DNA from: Arthrobacter sp. FW306-2-2C-D06B
Lineage (GTDB): Bacteria > Actinomycetota > Actinomycetes > Actinomycetales > Micrococcaceae
Direction: 5' to 3'
Assembly (NCBI RefSeq): GCF_021789175.1
Contig: NZ_CP084560.1
Location: forward strand, 1,612,001-1,676,000
DNA length: 64,000 nucleotides
Below the pieces are notes generated by a model. The model was not told where the DNA came from. It was given only the letters and a program-made list of their open reading frames with translations, and did not search any database. Positions 16,507 to 25,234 of the stretch are shown here, one piece after another. Made by a program: the position numbers and the translations under genes. Each line of letters starts with the position of its first letter. The stretch's first letter is position 1.

Positions 16507-19056
16507 GTGCGTATCCCACTTTCATGGCTGCGTGAATTCGCGCAGGTTCCGGCCGACGCAACGGCCGAAGACGTCATGGCGGAACTCGTCAAGGTCGGCT
16601 TTGAAGAAGAAGCGGTCCACCGCCCCACGGACGAACTCAAGGGTCCCATCGTGGTGGGCCAGGTCCTGAGCCTCGTCAAGGAACCGCAGAGCAACGGCAA
16701 GACCATCAACTGGTGCCAGGTCCGCGTGGTCCCTGAAGGCCAGGAGCAGACCCTGACCGGCAAGGGCATCGACCCCTCCGGCGTGCAGGGCATCATTTGC
16801 GGTGCCCACAACTTCGTCGAGGGAGACAAGGTTGTGGTGACCCTCCCGGGCGCCGTGCTCCCGGGTGACTTCCACATTTCCGCGCGCAAGACCTACGGGC
16901 ACCTGTCCGCAGGCATGATCGCCTCCGTCCGCGAACTCGGCATCGGCGAGGACCACGACGGCATCCTGGTGCTTTCCCGCATTGGCCTGGATCCCGAAAT
17001 CGGCACCGACGCCATGTCCCTCCTTGGCCTCTACGACGAAGCCGCGGAAATCAACGTCACTCCGGACCGCGGCTATGCGTTCTCGATCCGTGGCGTCGCC
17101 CGCGAATATGCCCATGCCACCGGAACCGTCTTCACGGACCCCGCCGCCAAGGTCAACGCTCCGGCTTCCCTGCAGGGCGGCTACGGCGTCAAGCTCAACG
17201 ACGACGCTCCCATCTACGGCAAGCCCGGTTGTGACCGCTTCGTGGCCCGCACCGTCCGCGGCGTGGACGCCACCCGCCCCACCCCGCCATGGATGGTCTC
17301 CCGGCTGCGCCTGGCCGGCGTCCGCTCCATTTCGCTGCCCGTTGACGTTTCCAACTACGTGATGCTCGAACTCGGGCAGCCGAACCACTGCTACGACCTC
17401 GACAAGCTCTCGGGCGATATCGTGGTCCGCCGCGCGGTCGCGGGGGAGAAGATCACCACCCTCGACGACAAAGTGCGTGCGCTCGACGTCGAAGACCTCC
17501 TGATTACCGACGACTCCGGCGCGATCGGCATCGCCGGCGTCATGGGCGGAGCCAACACCGAAGTTTCGGACTCGACCACCAACATCCTGGTCGAGGCTGC
17601 GCACTTCGACGAGGTCTCGATCGGGCGGTCCCGCCGCAGGCACAAGCTGCCGTCAGAGGCGTCCAAGCGCTTCGAACGCGGAGTGGATTGGCAGGTTGCC
17701 AACGTTGCTGCCCAACGCGTCGTTGACCTCCTGGTTGAACTGGCCGGTGGAACGGCAGACGAAGCCGGCACCGACGTCGGGACAGCACCGGACGCCGTGA
17801 CCATCGAACTGCCGGCCGGTTACGCCGCCTCCAGGATCGGCATCGACTTCACTGAAGAGCAGATCACGGGTTCCCTTAAGGACCTCGGCGCCATCGTCCT
17901 GAAGGACGAGGTGGGCGGCTCCTATGTGGTCACGGCACCGAGCTGGCGCAATGACCTGGAAACCAAGGAAGACCTCTCCGAGGAAATCGCAAGGCTGGTT
18001 GGCTACGAGAACATCCCGGCCACCCTTCCCGTCGCCCCTCCGGGCCGCGGCCTGACCCGGACCCAGCAGCAGAAACGCCGCGTGGTCCAGGCGCTGGCCG
18101 ACGCAGGGCTCACCGAGGTCCTCTCCTATCCGTTCGTCTCCAAGTCGGCCAATGACACCTTCGGAGTCGCGGAGGAAGGCGCGGCGCGCACCGCCCTCAA
18201 ACTGGCCAACCCGATCAGCGAGGAACACGGTTACCTGCGTACCTCCGTGCTTCCCGGCCTGATCGAGGTAGCCCGCCGCAACCACTCCCGCGGGTTCCGG
18301 GACCTCGCGCTCTTCGAGGCAGGCTCGGTGTTCCTTCCCGACGGCCAGCTGGGCACGGCGTCCATCCCGCCGCTGGGCGTCAAGCCTTCCGACGAGGTCC
18401 TTGACGGACTGTACGACGGCGTCCCGGACCAGCCGCTGCACATCGCCGCTGTTTTGACGGGCCATGATTCCCCGGCAGCCGCGGCCCACACTCCGCGTGC
18501 CTGGGACTGGGCCGACGCCCTGGATGTTGCCCGCCTCGTCGGCGATGTCCTCGGAGTGGAGCTCGTGGTAAGCCAAGGCAGCCACCAGGCGTTCCACCCT
18601 GGCCGTGCCGCCCAGTTGGCACTCCGCTCCGGCGACGTCGTGGGCTACGCCGGCGAATTGCACCCCAAGCTGCTCGCCGCACATGACATGCCGGCACGCT
18701 CCGTGGCGCTCGAGCTCAACGCGGATGCACTGTTCGACGCCGCTCCGGACGTCATTGTTGCCAAGCACATCTCCGGTTTCCCGGTGGCCACGCAGGACGT
18801 TGCCCTCGTGGTGCCGCAGGACGTTCCGGCGGACGCCGTACTGGCTGCACTCCGGGAAGGCGCCGGGGAACTCCTCGAAGACGTCGCCTTGTTCGATGTC
18901 TACGCGGGCCAGGGAATCGAAGCCGGCAAGAAGTCGCTCGCGTTCGGGTTGCGATTCCGTGCCACGGACCGCACTCTGACCGCCGACGAGGCATCGGAGG
19001 CACGCGAGGCCGCCGTCGCCGTCGCCGCAGAGCGATTCGGGGCAGTCCAGCGCTGA
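16507..19056 (+). CDS. pheT: Phenylalanine-tRNA ligase beta subunit
   Basis: Large subunit of PheRS, with anticodon binding and editing of mischarged Tyr-tRNA. It starts at GTG 16507, two bases after the pheS stop, with the usual RIPLSWLREFAQVPADA. Domains in order: EMAP-like tRNA-binding domain (residues ~40-150, ICGAHNFVEGDKVVV), B3/B4 editing domain (RSISLPVDVSNYVMLELGQPNHCYD), B5, the catalytic-like core, and the C-terminal ferredoxin-fold anticodon-binding domain ending ASEAREAAVAVAAERFGAVQR. Length 849 aa is normal. Open reading frame continues upstream of GTG 16507 only as overlap with pheS. Confidence 0.98.
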   Translation: MRIPLSWLREFAQVPADATAEDVMAELVKVGFEEEAVHRPTDELKGPIVVGQVLSLVKEPQSNGKTINWCQVRVVPEGQEQTLTGKGIDPSGVQGIICGAHNFVEGDKVVVTLPGAVLPGDFHISARKTYGHLSAGMIASVRELGIGEDHDGILVLSRIGLDPEIGTDAMSLLGLYDEAAEINVTPDRGYAFSIRGVAREYAHATGTVFTDPAAKVNAPASLQGGYGVKLNDDAPIYGKPGCDRFVARTVRGVDATRPTPPWMVSRLRLAGVRSISLPVDVSNYVMLELGQPNHCYDLDKLSGDIVVRRAVAGEKITTLDDKVRALDVEDLLITDDSGAIGIAGVMGGANTEVSDSTTNILVEAAHFDEVSIGRSRRRHKLPSEASKRFERGVDWQVANVAAQRVVDLLVELAGGTADEAGTDVGTAPDAVTIELPAGYAASRIGIDFTEEQITGSLKDLGAIVLKDEVGGSYVVTAPSWRNDLETKEDLSEEIARLVGYENIPATLPVAPPGRGLTRTQQQKRRVVQALADAGLTEVLSYPFVSKSANDTFGVAEEGAARTALKLANPISEEHGYLRTSVLPGLIEVARRNHSRGFRDLALFEAGSVFLPDGQLGTASIPPLGVKPSDEVLDGLYDGVPDQPLHIAAVLTGHDSPAAAAHTPRAWDWADALDVARLVGDVLGVELVVSQGSHQAFHPGRAAQLALRSGDVVGYAGELHPKLLAAHDMPARSVALELNADALFDAAPDVIVAKHISGFPVATQDVALVVPQDVPADAVLAALREGAGELLEDVALFDVYAGQGIEAGKKSLAFGLRFRATDRTLTADEASEAREAAVAVAAERFGAVQR

Positions 19057-19071
19057 CGAGTATCAACCCGG

Positions 19072-19149
19072 GGATCCAGGGGCTGGCTGTTCACATCCAG
19101 TCCCTGGATCCTGCTGATTCCGCCGCCATCGGGAAGACGGCGGCGGAAT
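19072..19149 (+). repeat. Two tandem perfect inverted repeats between pheT and the PPTase gene
   Basis: GGATCCAGGG at 19072-19081 pairs with CCCTGGATCC at 19102-19111 (10 bp, 20-nt loop). Immediately after, ATTCCGCCGCC at 19117-19127 pairs with GGCGGCGGAAT at 19139-19149 (11 bp, 11-nt loop). The second stem ends at the TTG that is the first usable start codon of the next gene. No T run follows either stem. Confidence 0.8.
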
Positions 19150-19748
19150 TGCTGTCTCCGGCCGAGATCCTTCGGGCGGACGCCATGGCTACGGTCCTCC
19201 GGTTGGAGTTCCTCGCGTCCAGGCTGGCGCAGCAGAACTTTGCCGCGGCCGTCCTGGGTGTTCCAGCCTCGAAGCTTCAGGCGTCCTATGAGTGCCCGGA
19301 ATGCGGTGCTGGTCCGGACATCGCGCATGGCCGGCCCGGATACCTGCTCGACGGCGGCCCTGCACCCTTGGCGCTTAGCGCATCACGGTCGTCGGGCTGG
19401 GTGTTGTTTGCCGCCGTCGTGCATCCGGAACCAGGGCTCCGGGTGGGCGTCGATCTGGAGAATGCCGCGGGCACGGAGTTCGCCGGCTTTGACGACGTCG
19501 CCCTGACTTCGCCCGAGCGCCGCCATCTCAACGCGCTCGAACCCAGACGCCGGGCGCAAGAGCGCGCACGCTTGTGGGCGCGCAAGGAAGCCTGGTTGAA
19601 GATGACGGGGGAAGGGCTCAGGGCGGCCCCGGATTCCCTCGAGGTGCTTGATAGGCCGGGACTGTGGGACCTGGAGCTTCCGGCCAGCGCCGACGGCCGT
19701 GATCTTCCTGCCGGACTGGCTGCTGCCCTCGCGGTAACGTCCCGCTGA
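19149..19748 (+). CDS. 4'-phosphopantetheinyl transferase, Sfp type
   Basis: Transfers the phosphopantetheine arm of CoA to carrier-domain serines. Visible features: LLSPAEILRADAM with R..F..SR in the N-terminal half, and the Mg/CoA motifs VGVDLENA and RLWARKEAWLKMTGEGL. The natural client is the peptidyl carrier domain of the Pls-type NRPS 1.5 kb away. The start is a problem: family-like sequence (VHIQSLDPADSAA) continues upstream in the same frame, but no ATG, GTG or TTG occurs between the pheT stop and TTG 19149. Either translation starts at this TTG, at a rare codon such as CTG 19083, or the 5' end is altered. Tail-to-tail with the aminopeptidase gene. Confidence 0.8.
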   Translation: MLSPAEILRADAMATVLRLEFLASRLAQQNFAAAVLGVPASKLQASYECPECGAGPDIAHGRPGYLLDGGPAPLALSASRSSGWVLFAAVVHPEPGLRVGVDLENAAGTEFAGFDDVALTSPERRHLNALEPRRRAQERARLWARKEAWLKMTGEGLRAAPDSLEVLDRPGLWDLELPASADGRDLPAGLAAALAVTSR

Positions 19749-19774
19749 ATCCTTGGATCAGCTGAATTTCAGGA

Positions 19775-21217
19775 TCAGCCGAAAGCGGGCAGCCTTGCTT
19801 GGTACAGCCACGGTTCCAGGACACAGGCCGCGTCGAGCCCCGGGACGAAAGCATTGGCCGCGGCGATGAATTCCGCCGTGGACACCGAGCTGTGGCGCTT
19901 GGCCTCGGTCCAGTGCCGCAACAATCCGAAGAACGCCGCGTCTCCGCATGCGAGGCGGACGGCGTGGAGGGCAAGGGCCCCGCGCTTGTAGACGCGGTCA
20001 TCGAACATGTGCTCGGGTCCGGGGTCGCCGATCACCAGGTCCTGGGCACCGGCGTCGAGCTTGCGCCACGCGGCCCTTGCACGGTTGGCGAGGGACATGA
20101 CGCCGGCCTCCTCGGACCAGATCCACTCGGCGTAGCAGGCGAAGCCCTCATGCAACCAGATGTCCCGCCAACTGCTCACAGTGAGCGAATTGCCGAACCA
20201 CTGGTGGGACAGCTCGTGGGCGATGAGGCGCTGCGCATCCCATGATTGCTCCATGTGGTTCCGGCCGAAGATTGAGAGGGTCTGGGCCTCAAGGGGGATT
20301 TCCAGTTCGTCCTCGGTCACCACGGCAGTGTATTCGGCAAAGGGATACGGACCGAAACACTCCACAAAGGTGCGCATCATGTCGGCCTGCCGAGCCAAGC
20401 CTTCGCGGGCCTCGGTCAACAAACCGGGGGAGACCGCAACGAACTGGGGCACCGGAGCCTGCCGCAGGGCTTCTGCATGATGGGCCGTCGTCCCCGTGCG
20501 GACCCCACTGAGGGCGGGGCTGAGCTGATGGAGCCGGTAGCGTCCGATTTGCACAGTGGCGAGATAGCTTGCCATCGGCTCGCCCTGTTCGTAGACCCAG
20601 GTTTCGCGGCTTGATTTCCTGCTGTGGGAGACGAGGCGGCCGTTGCAGATGGCACGGTAGTTGTCGTCGGTGGTGATACTGATCAAGTAGCTGGACTTGT
20701 GCCGCGGATGGTCGTTGCACGGGAACCAGGACGCGGCGCCGTTCGGCTGCCCGGCAACCAGCACGCCGTCGTCGAGTTCTTCCCAACCCACTTCGCCCCA
20801 CAGGCCCCGGCGCGGCTTCGGGTTGCCGTCGTAGCGGAGTTCAACCGTGAAGTGCTGGCCCGCCCGCAAGCGGTCCTTGGTGGTGATCACGAGGTGCTCG
20901 CCGCGGGTACTGAACTTCGGCACTTTCTTGCCGTCGACGAGGATTTTGGAAGCCTTCAGGCCCACCAGATCGAGCACCACCGAGTCCGCGTTTTCGAAGG
21001 CTATGCAGCGAAGCACGGCGCGGCCGTTGAGCCGGTTGCTGCCCAGGCTGTAGTCCAGGTCCAATTCATACCTCAGCACCTGGAATGCCGTGCTCCCGTG
21101 GTGCAGAGTGTAGGGATCGGCGGCAGTTGTGGTTAGTCCTGGTTCGCTAGGGCTCATGTGCGCTGGCTGCCTCCGTGTAGCTTGTCGTGCTGATGTTGTC
21201 TTGGGCTCGTATTTCAT
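19775..21217 (-). CDS. M1-family zinc aminopeptidase
   Basis: Zinc metallopeptidase of about 480 aa, shorter than aminopeptidase N because it lacks the long C-terminal helical domain. The gluzincin site is complete: HELSH near residues 334-338 and the third ligand Glu in HEGFACYAEW near 357, 18 residues after the second His. The N-terminal beta domain reads RYELDLDYSLGSNRLNG; the exopeptidase loop is EIPLEAQTLSIFG rather than GAMEN. ATG 21217 lies 21 nt after the NRPS stop with AAGAGGG just upstream; ATG 21157 after a GGAGG is an alternative. It is co-directional with the Pls-type NRPS and very likely co-transcribed. Known polylysine-degrading enzymes of Streptomyces are zinc aminopeptidases, so a role on the NRPS product is a fair guess. 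Confidence 0.85.
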   Translation of the reverse strand: MKYEPKTTSARQATRRQPAHMSPSEPGLTTTAADPYTLHHGSTAFQVLRYELDLDYSLGSNRLNGRAVLRCIAFENADSVVLDLVGLKASKILVDGKKVPKFSTRGEHLVITTKDRLRAGQHFTVELRYDGNPKPRRGLWGEVGWEELDDGVLVAGQPNGAASWFPCNDHPRHKSSYLISITTDDNYRAICNGRLVSHSRKSSRETWVYEQGEPMASYLATVQIGRYRLHQLSPALSGVRTGTTAHHAEALRQAPVPQFVAVSPGLLTEAREGLARQADMMRTFVECFGPYPFAEYTAVVTEDELEIPLEAQTLSIFGRNHMEQSWDAQRLIAHELSHQWFGNSLTVSSWRDIWLHEGFACYAEWIWSEEAGVMSLANRARAAWRKLDAGAQDLVIGDPGPEHMFDDRVYKRGALALHAVRLACGDAAFFGLLRHWTEAKRHSSVSTAEFIAAANAFVPGLDAACVLEPWLYQARLPAFG

Positions 21218-21238
21218 AAGCCCTCTTGCCAATTTACG

Positions 21239-24200
21239 CTACGGTCCGGACCAGGGGCTGACGGGGTTGCCTATCCAGTAGGTGCCCGCGGGAACAGTCT
21301 CACCGCGCATGACCAGCGACGCCGGTCCCACCGTTCCGCCCGCCCCGATGCTAGCGCGCGGCAGGATGACGCCGTGCGGGCCCATCGTGGCGCCGTCCCC
21401 GAGGACCACCGTGTCTATGCTCATGATGCGGTCGTGGAAGAGGTGTGTCTGGACCACGCAGCCACGGTTGACCGTGGAGCTTTCGCCGAGAGTGACGAGG
21501 TCGGCTTCCGGCAGCCAGTAGCTTTCGCACCAGGTACCCCGGCCGATTTTCGCTCCGAGGGCCCGGAGCCACCACACCAACGCCGGCGTGCCGGATGCCG
21601 AACGCGCAAACCAGGGAGCGCTGACCATCTCGATGAACGTGTCCACCACTTCGTTGCGCCAGATGAACGAGCTCCACAGGGGATGCTCGCCCGCTTTGAT
21701 GCGTCCCACCAATATCCACTTCGCGGCGACCGAACTGGCCGCGGCCACGGCACCCGCGGCGAGGACTACGACGCCACCAAGGACGGCCGCGAGCCAGTAG
21801 GAGCTCTCTGTGGCGATCCAGTCGAGCACCAGCATGATGCCGACGGCGATCCCCACCGTCAGGATGACCGGAACCAAGCGGCACAGCTCCCAAAGGGCCC
21901 GTTTGGCCTTGAGGGCCAGCGGCGGGTTGAAGGTGAGGCTCTGATCCGCATTGACGGCGGTCCGGCGCAGCCTGACGGGCGGACTGCCCAGCCAGGACGT
22001 GCCCGATTTTGCCTTCGCCGGCGTGGCCGACAGGACCGCTACGAGGGAGTTCTTGGGAACGCTGCGGCCTGCGGCAGTCATGCCGGAGTTGCCGAGGAAC
22101 GAGCGTTTGCCGATCTTGGCCGGCCCGATTTTCATCCAGCCGCCGCCGAGCTCGTAGGAAGCCACCATGGTGTCGTCGGCGAGGAAGGCGCCTTCGCCGA
22201 TGGTGGTCATGCGTGGCAGCAGCAACACCGTGGAGGCCTCCACGTTTCGGCCTACTTTGGCACCCAGCATGCGCAGCCACACCGGGGTGAAGAGGCTGGC
22301 GTAGATGGGGAAGAGCAGGTCCCGCGCCATGTCCAGCACGCGTTCGGTGGCCCAAACCTGCCAGCCGACGCGGCTGCGGACCCGGTAGTACCCCTCCTTG
22401 AGGCCGACGCCGAGCATCCGGGTGGTCGCGAGGATCAGCAGGAGATTGCACAGGAACCAGGCCAGTGCCGCCAAGGGAATGGCAAGCAGGAGTTCCGGGA
22501 AGGCGTCCTGCAGGGAACTCCTGCCTTGGATGAAGGCCAGGATGACGATCGCGGCCACGAATGCCGAAATGTAGGGGATCAAGGCGAGCAGCGCCGAGGC
22601 CGCAGCGAATGCCGCAAACCAGAGCCTGCCGATCAGGTGGTGTGACGAGGGGGTCTCGGGCCAGCCGTTCTTGGCCTTGCCGCGGCGTTCGGCGGGGGAG
22701 CCGGCAACAAGATGCCCGGCCTTGACCTTGCCCAACACTGCGGAACCGGGCTCCACGCGCGCACCTGCGCCGATGCTGGTTCCCGGCATGAGCGTGCTGC
22801 GGGAGCCCACAGTAGCGCCTGCACCTACATGGATGGCACCGATGTGGACGTAGTCACCGTCGATCCACCAGGCGGAAAGATCCACTTCGGGTTCGATGTT
22901 GCAGCCGCTGCCCAGTGACAGGAGTCCTGTGACGGGAGGCAAGGAGTGCAAATGGACGTTGTTCCCGATCTTCGCACCCAGCGCCCGGGCGTAGTAAGGA
23001 ACCCATGGAGCGCTGGCGAGGCTGATGGCCCCCGAAAGGTCCTGGATTTGTTCGGCCAGCCACAGCTTCAAATGGACTTTGCCTGAGCGCGGGTAGGTTC
23101 CGGGACTGACTCCACGCAAGAGGGTCCGCGCGGCGAGGATCGAGATGCCCATGCGTCCCGGCGGGCTCACGAACAACAGCCAAGATGCCAGGATCCACCA
23201 CCAGGACACCATGGGAGCGGCTGTGAATCCGGCGAAGTCGGCCAGCAAATGGTTCGCGGCCATGAGGTACGTGAGCCAACGCATGCCCACCAGGATGTTG
23301 AGGAAGATCCCCATCAGGGTCTGGAAGATCTGCGATTTACGGGAGGTGGGGCGAACCGTGCGTTCGGCCGCCGGTCCCTGGATGCCGCCTTCGGGCAAAG
23401 ACTGCCGAGCGACGTCGATCAGGGCGCCGACCCGGGGTGTCGCGTAGATTTCGGCCACCGTAATGGTGGGGTACCGCACGCGCAGCGCCGAGACGAGCTG
23501 GGCAGCGGCGAGCGAGCCGCCGCCATAGGCGAAGAAGTCGGCGTCGAGCGAGGTGACGCCGGAGCCGAGGACGCTTTCCCATTGCCCAACCACCCACTGG
23601 GCGTCCTCGGGCAGGTTGCGTGGCGCCTTGTCCGCATCCGCGGCGCCTGCGCCCGCCAACGGCCAGGGGAGGGAATGCCTGTCCACTTTGCCGCTGGTCT
23701 TCGTCGGAAGAGAATCCACGACCGTCAGCAGGGGAATCAGCGCGGCGGGCAGGCTTTCTGAAAGCAGCTCGCGGGAAGCTGAGAGATCGATGTCCTCGGG
23801 TCCGGCCGGAGCCAGGTAACCGACCAGTATCTGGTTCCCTGCCGCCGTCGTGCGGACTGCAGCCGCGGCACCAGCGACTCCGGGGAGGGCCTGCAGTGCG
23901 GCGTCGATTTCGCCGAGTTCGATGCGCCGGCCACCCAGCTTGACCTGTTCGTCGGCGCGGCCTTGGAAGATGAGGCCGGCTTCCTCGTAGCGGACGAGGT
24001 CGCCGGAGCGGTACGCGCGTTCCCACCCCAAGGACGGCATGGGGGCGTACTTTTCGGCGTCTTTGGCCGGATCGAGGTAGCGGGCCAGCCCGACGCCGCC
24101 GATGATCAGTTCGCCCGTCCCGCCTTCCGCGACGGGAACCCCGGCAGCATCGACGACGGCGAGGTCCCAGCCGTCCAGCGGCAGTCCGATCCGGACGGGT

Positions 24201-25171
24201 CCATCCCCGCCCAGGGGAGCCGCGCAGGCCACGACGGTCGCTTCGGTGGGGCCATACGTGTTCCATACCTCGCGGCCGTCCACCGCGAGGCGCTCAGCGA
24301 GTTCGGGAGGGCAGGCCTCGCCGCCGAAAATGAGCAGGCGCACGTTCTCGAGGGCTTCCGCGGGCCACAGGGCCGCGAGCGTGGGAACGGTGGACACCAC
24401 TGTGATGCCGTGGTTGATGAGCCATGGGCCAAGGTCCATGCCGGAACGCACGAGGGCGCGCGGAGCCGGGACAAGGCAGGCACCGTGCCGCCAGGCCAGC
24501 CACATCTCCTCGCAGGAAGCATCGAAGGCGACTGAGAGGCCGGCGAGGACTCGGTCCTGGGGACCGATGGGATCTTGCTGGAGGAAGATCCGGGCTTCGG
24601 CGTCAACAAAGGCAGCGGACGAACGGTGCTGCACCGCCACGCCCTTGGGCGTGCCGGTGGACCCAGAGGTGAAGATGACCCAGGAGTCGTCATCCAGCTT
24701 TGGTGCACGCGGAGCCGGGTGCGGTGTTGGGCGCTCCCCGGACACTTCGATCCTGCGGCCCTTGGTGACGACGGCAGACACTTTGGCTTCTCCGAAAACC
24801 AGCCGAGCCCGTTCCTCGGGATCGTCCGCGTCCACGGGCACATAGGCGGCCGCAATCGAGATGATCCCGAGAATGGCAATGTAGAGATCGTTCGAGCCGG
24901 AGGGGACCCGCACTCCGATCTTGTCTCCGGGGCCCAGTCCGGCCGCGTGGAGCGTGGCGGCAAAACTTCGTACCTGCGCCATGAGCTCGGAGTAGCTCAG
25001 CGACTTTTGCCCGTCGTCGAGGGCCGAGGCCTCCGGGAATGTCCGGGCCGTGTCCTGGAGGATCTCAAGGAGCGTGCGTGCTGGCGGTGCGGCTGCCGAG
25101 CCTTGCAGCTGAGGCAGATGCACTACTTGCAGTTCCAGGCTGTCCGCCGGGATTTCATGTTCCTGGGTCAC
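21239..25171 (-). CDS. Pls/PosA-type non-ribosomal peptide synthetase with membrane terminal domain
   Basis: A 1310-aa single-module synthetase. An adenylation domain (about residues 30-500) shows FTSGSTGTPKG, FDASCEEMW, NTYGPTEA, YRSGDLVRY and the A10 lysine in PTKTSGKVDR. A carrier domain follows with the phosphopantetheine serine in FFAYGGGSLAAA near residue 553. There is no condensation or thioesterase domain. The rest (about 610-1310) has several membrane helices alternating with left-handed beta-helix repeats rich in GAGATVGSRS-type hexapeptides, which is the terminal region of epsilon-polylysine synthetase Pls and its relatives. Such enzymes sit in the membrane and make poly-amino-acids or short isopeptides. 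Start: GTG 25171 chosen over TTG 25201. The substrate pocket has an extra acidic residue (Glu in DASCE), which would suit a basic amino acid. Confidence 0.9.
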   Translation of the reverse strand: MTQEHEIPADSLELQVVHLPQLQGSAAAPPARTLLEILQDTARTFPEASALDDGQKSLSYSELMAQVRSFAATLHAAGLGPGDKIGVRVPSGSNDLYIAILGIISIAAAYVPVDADDPEERARLVFGEAKVSAVVTKGRRIEVSGERPTPHPAPRAPKLDDDSWVIFTSGSTGTPKGVAVQHRSSAAFVDAEARIFLQQDPIGPQDRVLAGLSVAFDASCEEMWLAWRHGACLVPAPRALVRSGMDLGPWLINHGITVVSTVPTLAALWPAEALENVRLLIFGGEACPPELAERLAVDGREVWNTYGPTEATVVACAAPLGGDGPVRIGLPLDGWDLAVVDAAGVPVAEGGTGELIIGGVGLARYLDPAKDAEKYAPMPSLGWERAYRSGDLVRYEEAGLIFQGRADEQVKLGGRRIELGEIDAALQALPGVAGAAAAVRTTAAGNQILVGYLAPAGPEDIDLSASRELLSESLPAALIPLLTVVDSLPTKTSGKVDRHSLPWPLAGAGAADADKAPRNLPEDAQWVVGQWESVLGSGVTSLDADFFAYGGGSLAAAQLVSALRVRYPTITVAEIYATPRVGALIDVARQSLPEGGIQGPAAERTVRPTSRKSQIFQTLMGIFLNILVGMRWLTYLMAANHLLADFAGFTAAPMVSWWWILASWLLFVSPPGRMGISILAARTLLRGVSPGTYPRSGKVHLKLWLAEQIQDLSGAISLASAPWVPYYARALGAKIGNNVHLHSLPPVTGLLSLGSGCNIEPEVDLSAWWIDGDYVHIGAIHVGAGATVGSRSTLMPGTSIGAGARVEPGSAVLGKVKAGHLVAGSPAERRGKAKNGWPETPSSHHLIGRLWFAAFAAASALLALIPYISAFVAAIVILAFIQGRSSLQDAFPELLLAIPLAALAWFLCNLLLILATTRMLGVGLKEGYYRVRSRVGWQVWATERVLDMARDLLFPIYASLFTPVWLRMLGAKVGRNVEASTVLLLPRMTTIGEGAFLADDTMVASYELGGGWMKIGPAKIGKRSFLGNSGMTAAGRSVPKNSLVAVLSATPAKAKSGTSWLGSPPVRLRRTAVNADQSLTFNPPLALKAKRALWELCRLVPVILTVGIAVGIMLVLDWIATESSYWLAAVLGGVVVLAAGAVAAASSVAAKWILVGRIKAGEHPLWSSFIWRNEVVDTFIEMVSAPWFARSASGTPALVWWLRALGAKIGRGTWCESYWLPEADLVTLGESSTVNRGCVVQTHLFHDRIMSIDTVVLGDGATMGPHGVILPRASIGAGGTVGPASLVMRGETVPAGTYWIGNPVSPWSGP

Positions 25172-25234
25172 GTTCGAAGCTTCTCGGATTGAGGTGAACA
25201 AAAAGTGTCAGCGGTCGCGTTGCCGTTGCTTCGA

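Noticed and set aside
24500..24540. Firm assignment of lysine as the NRPS substrate
   Set aside because: I could only align the pocket by eye; the acidic residue is suggestive but several basic amino acids would fit.
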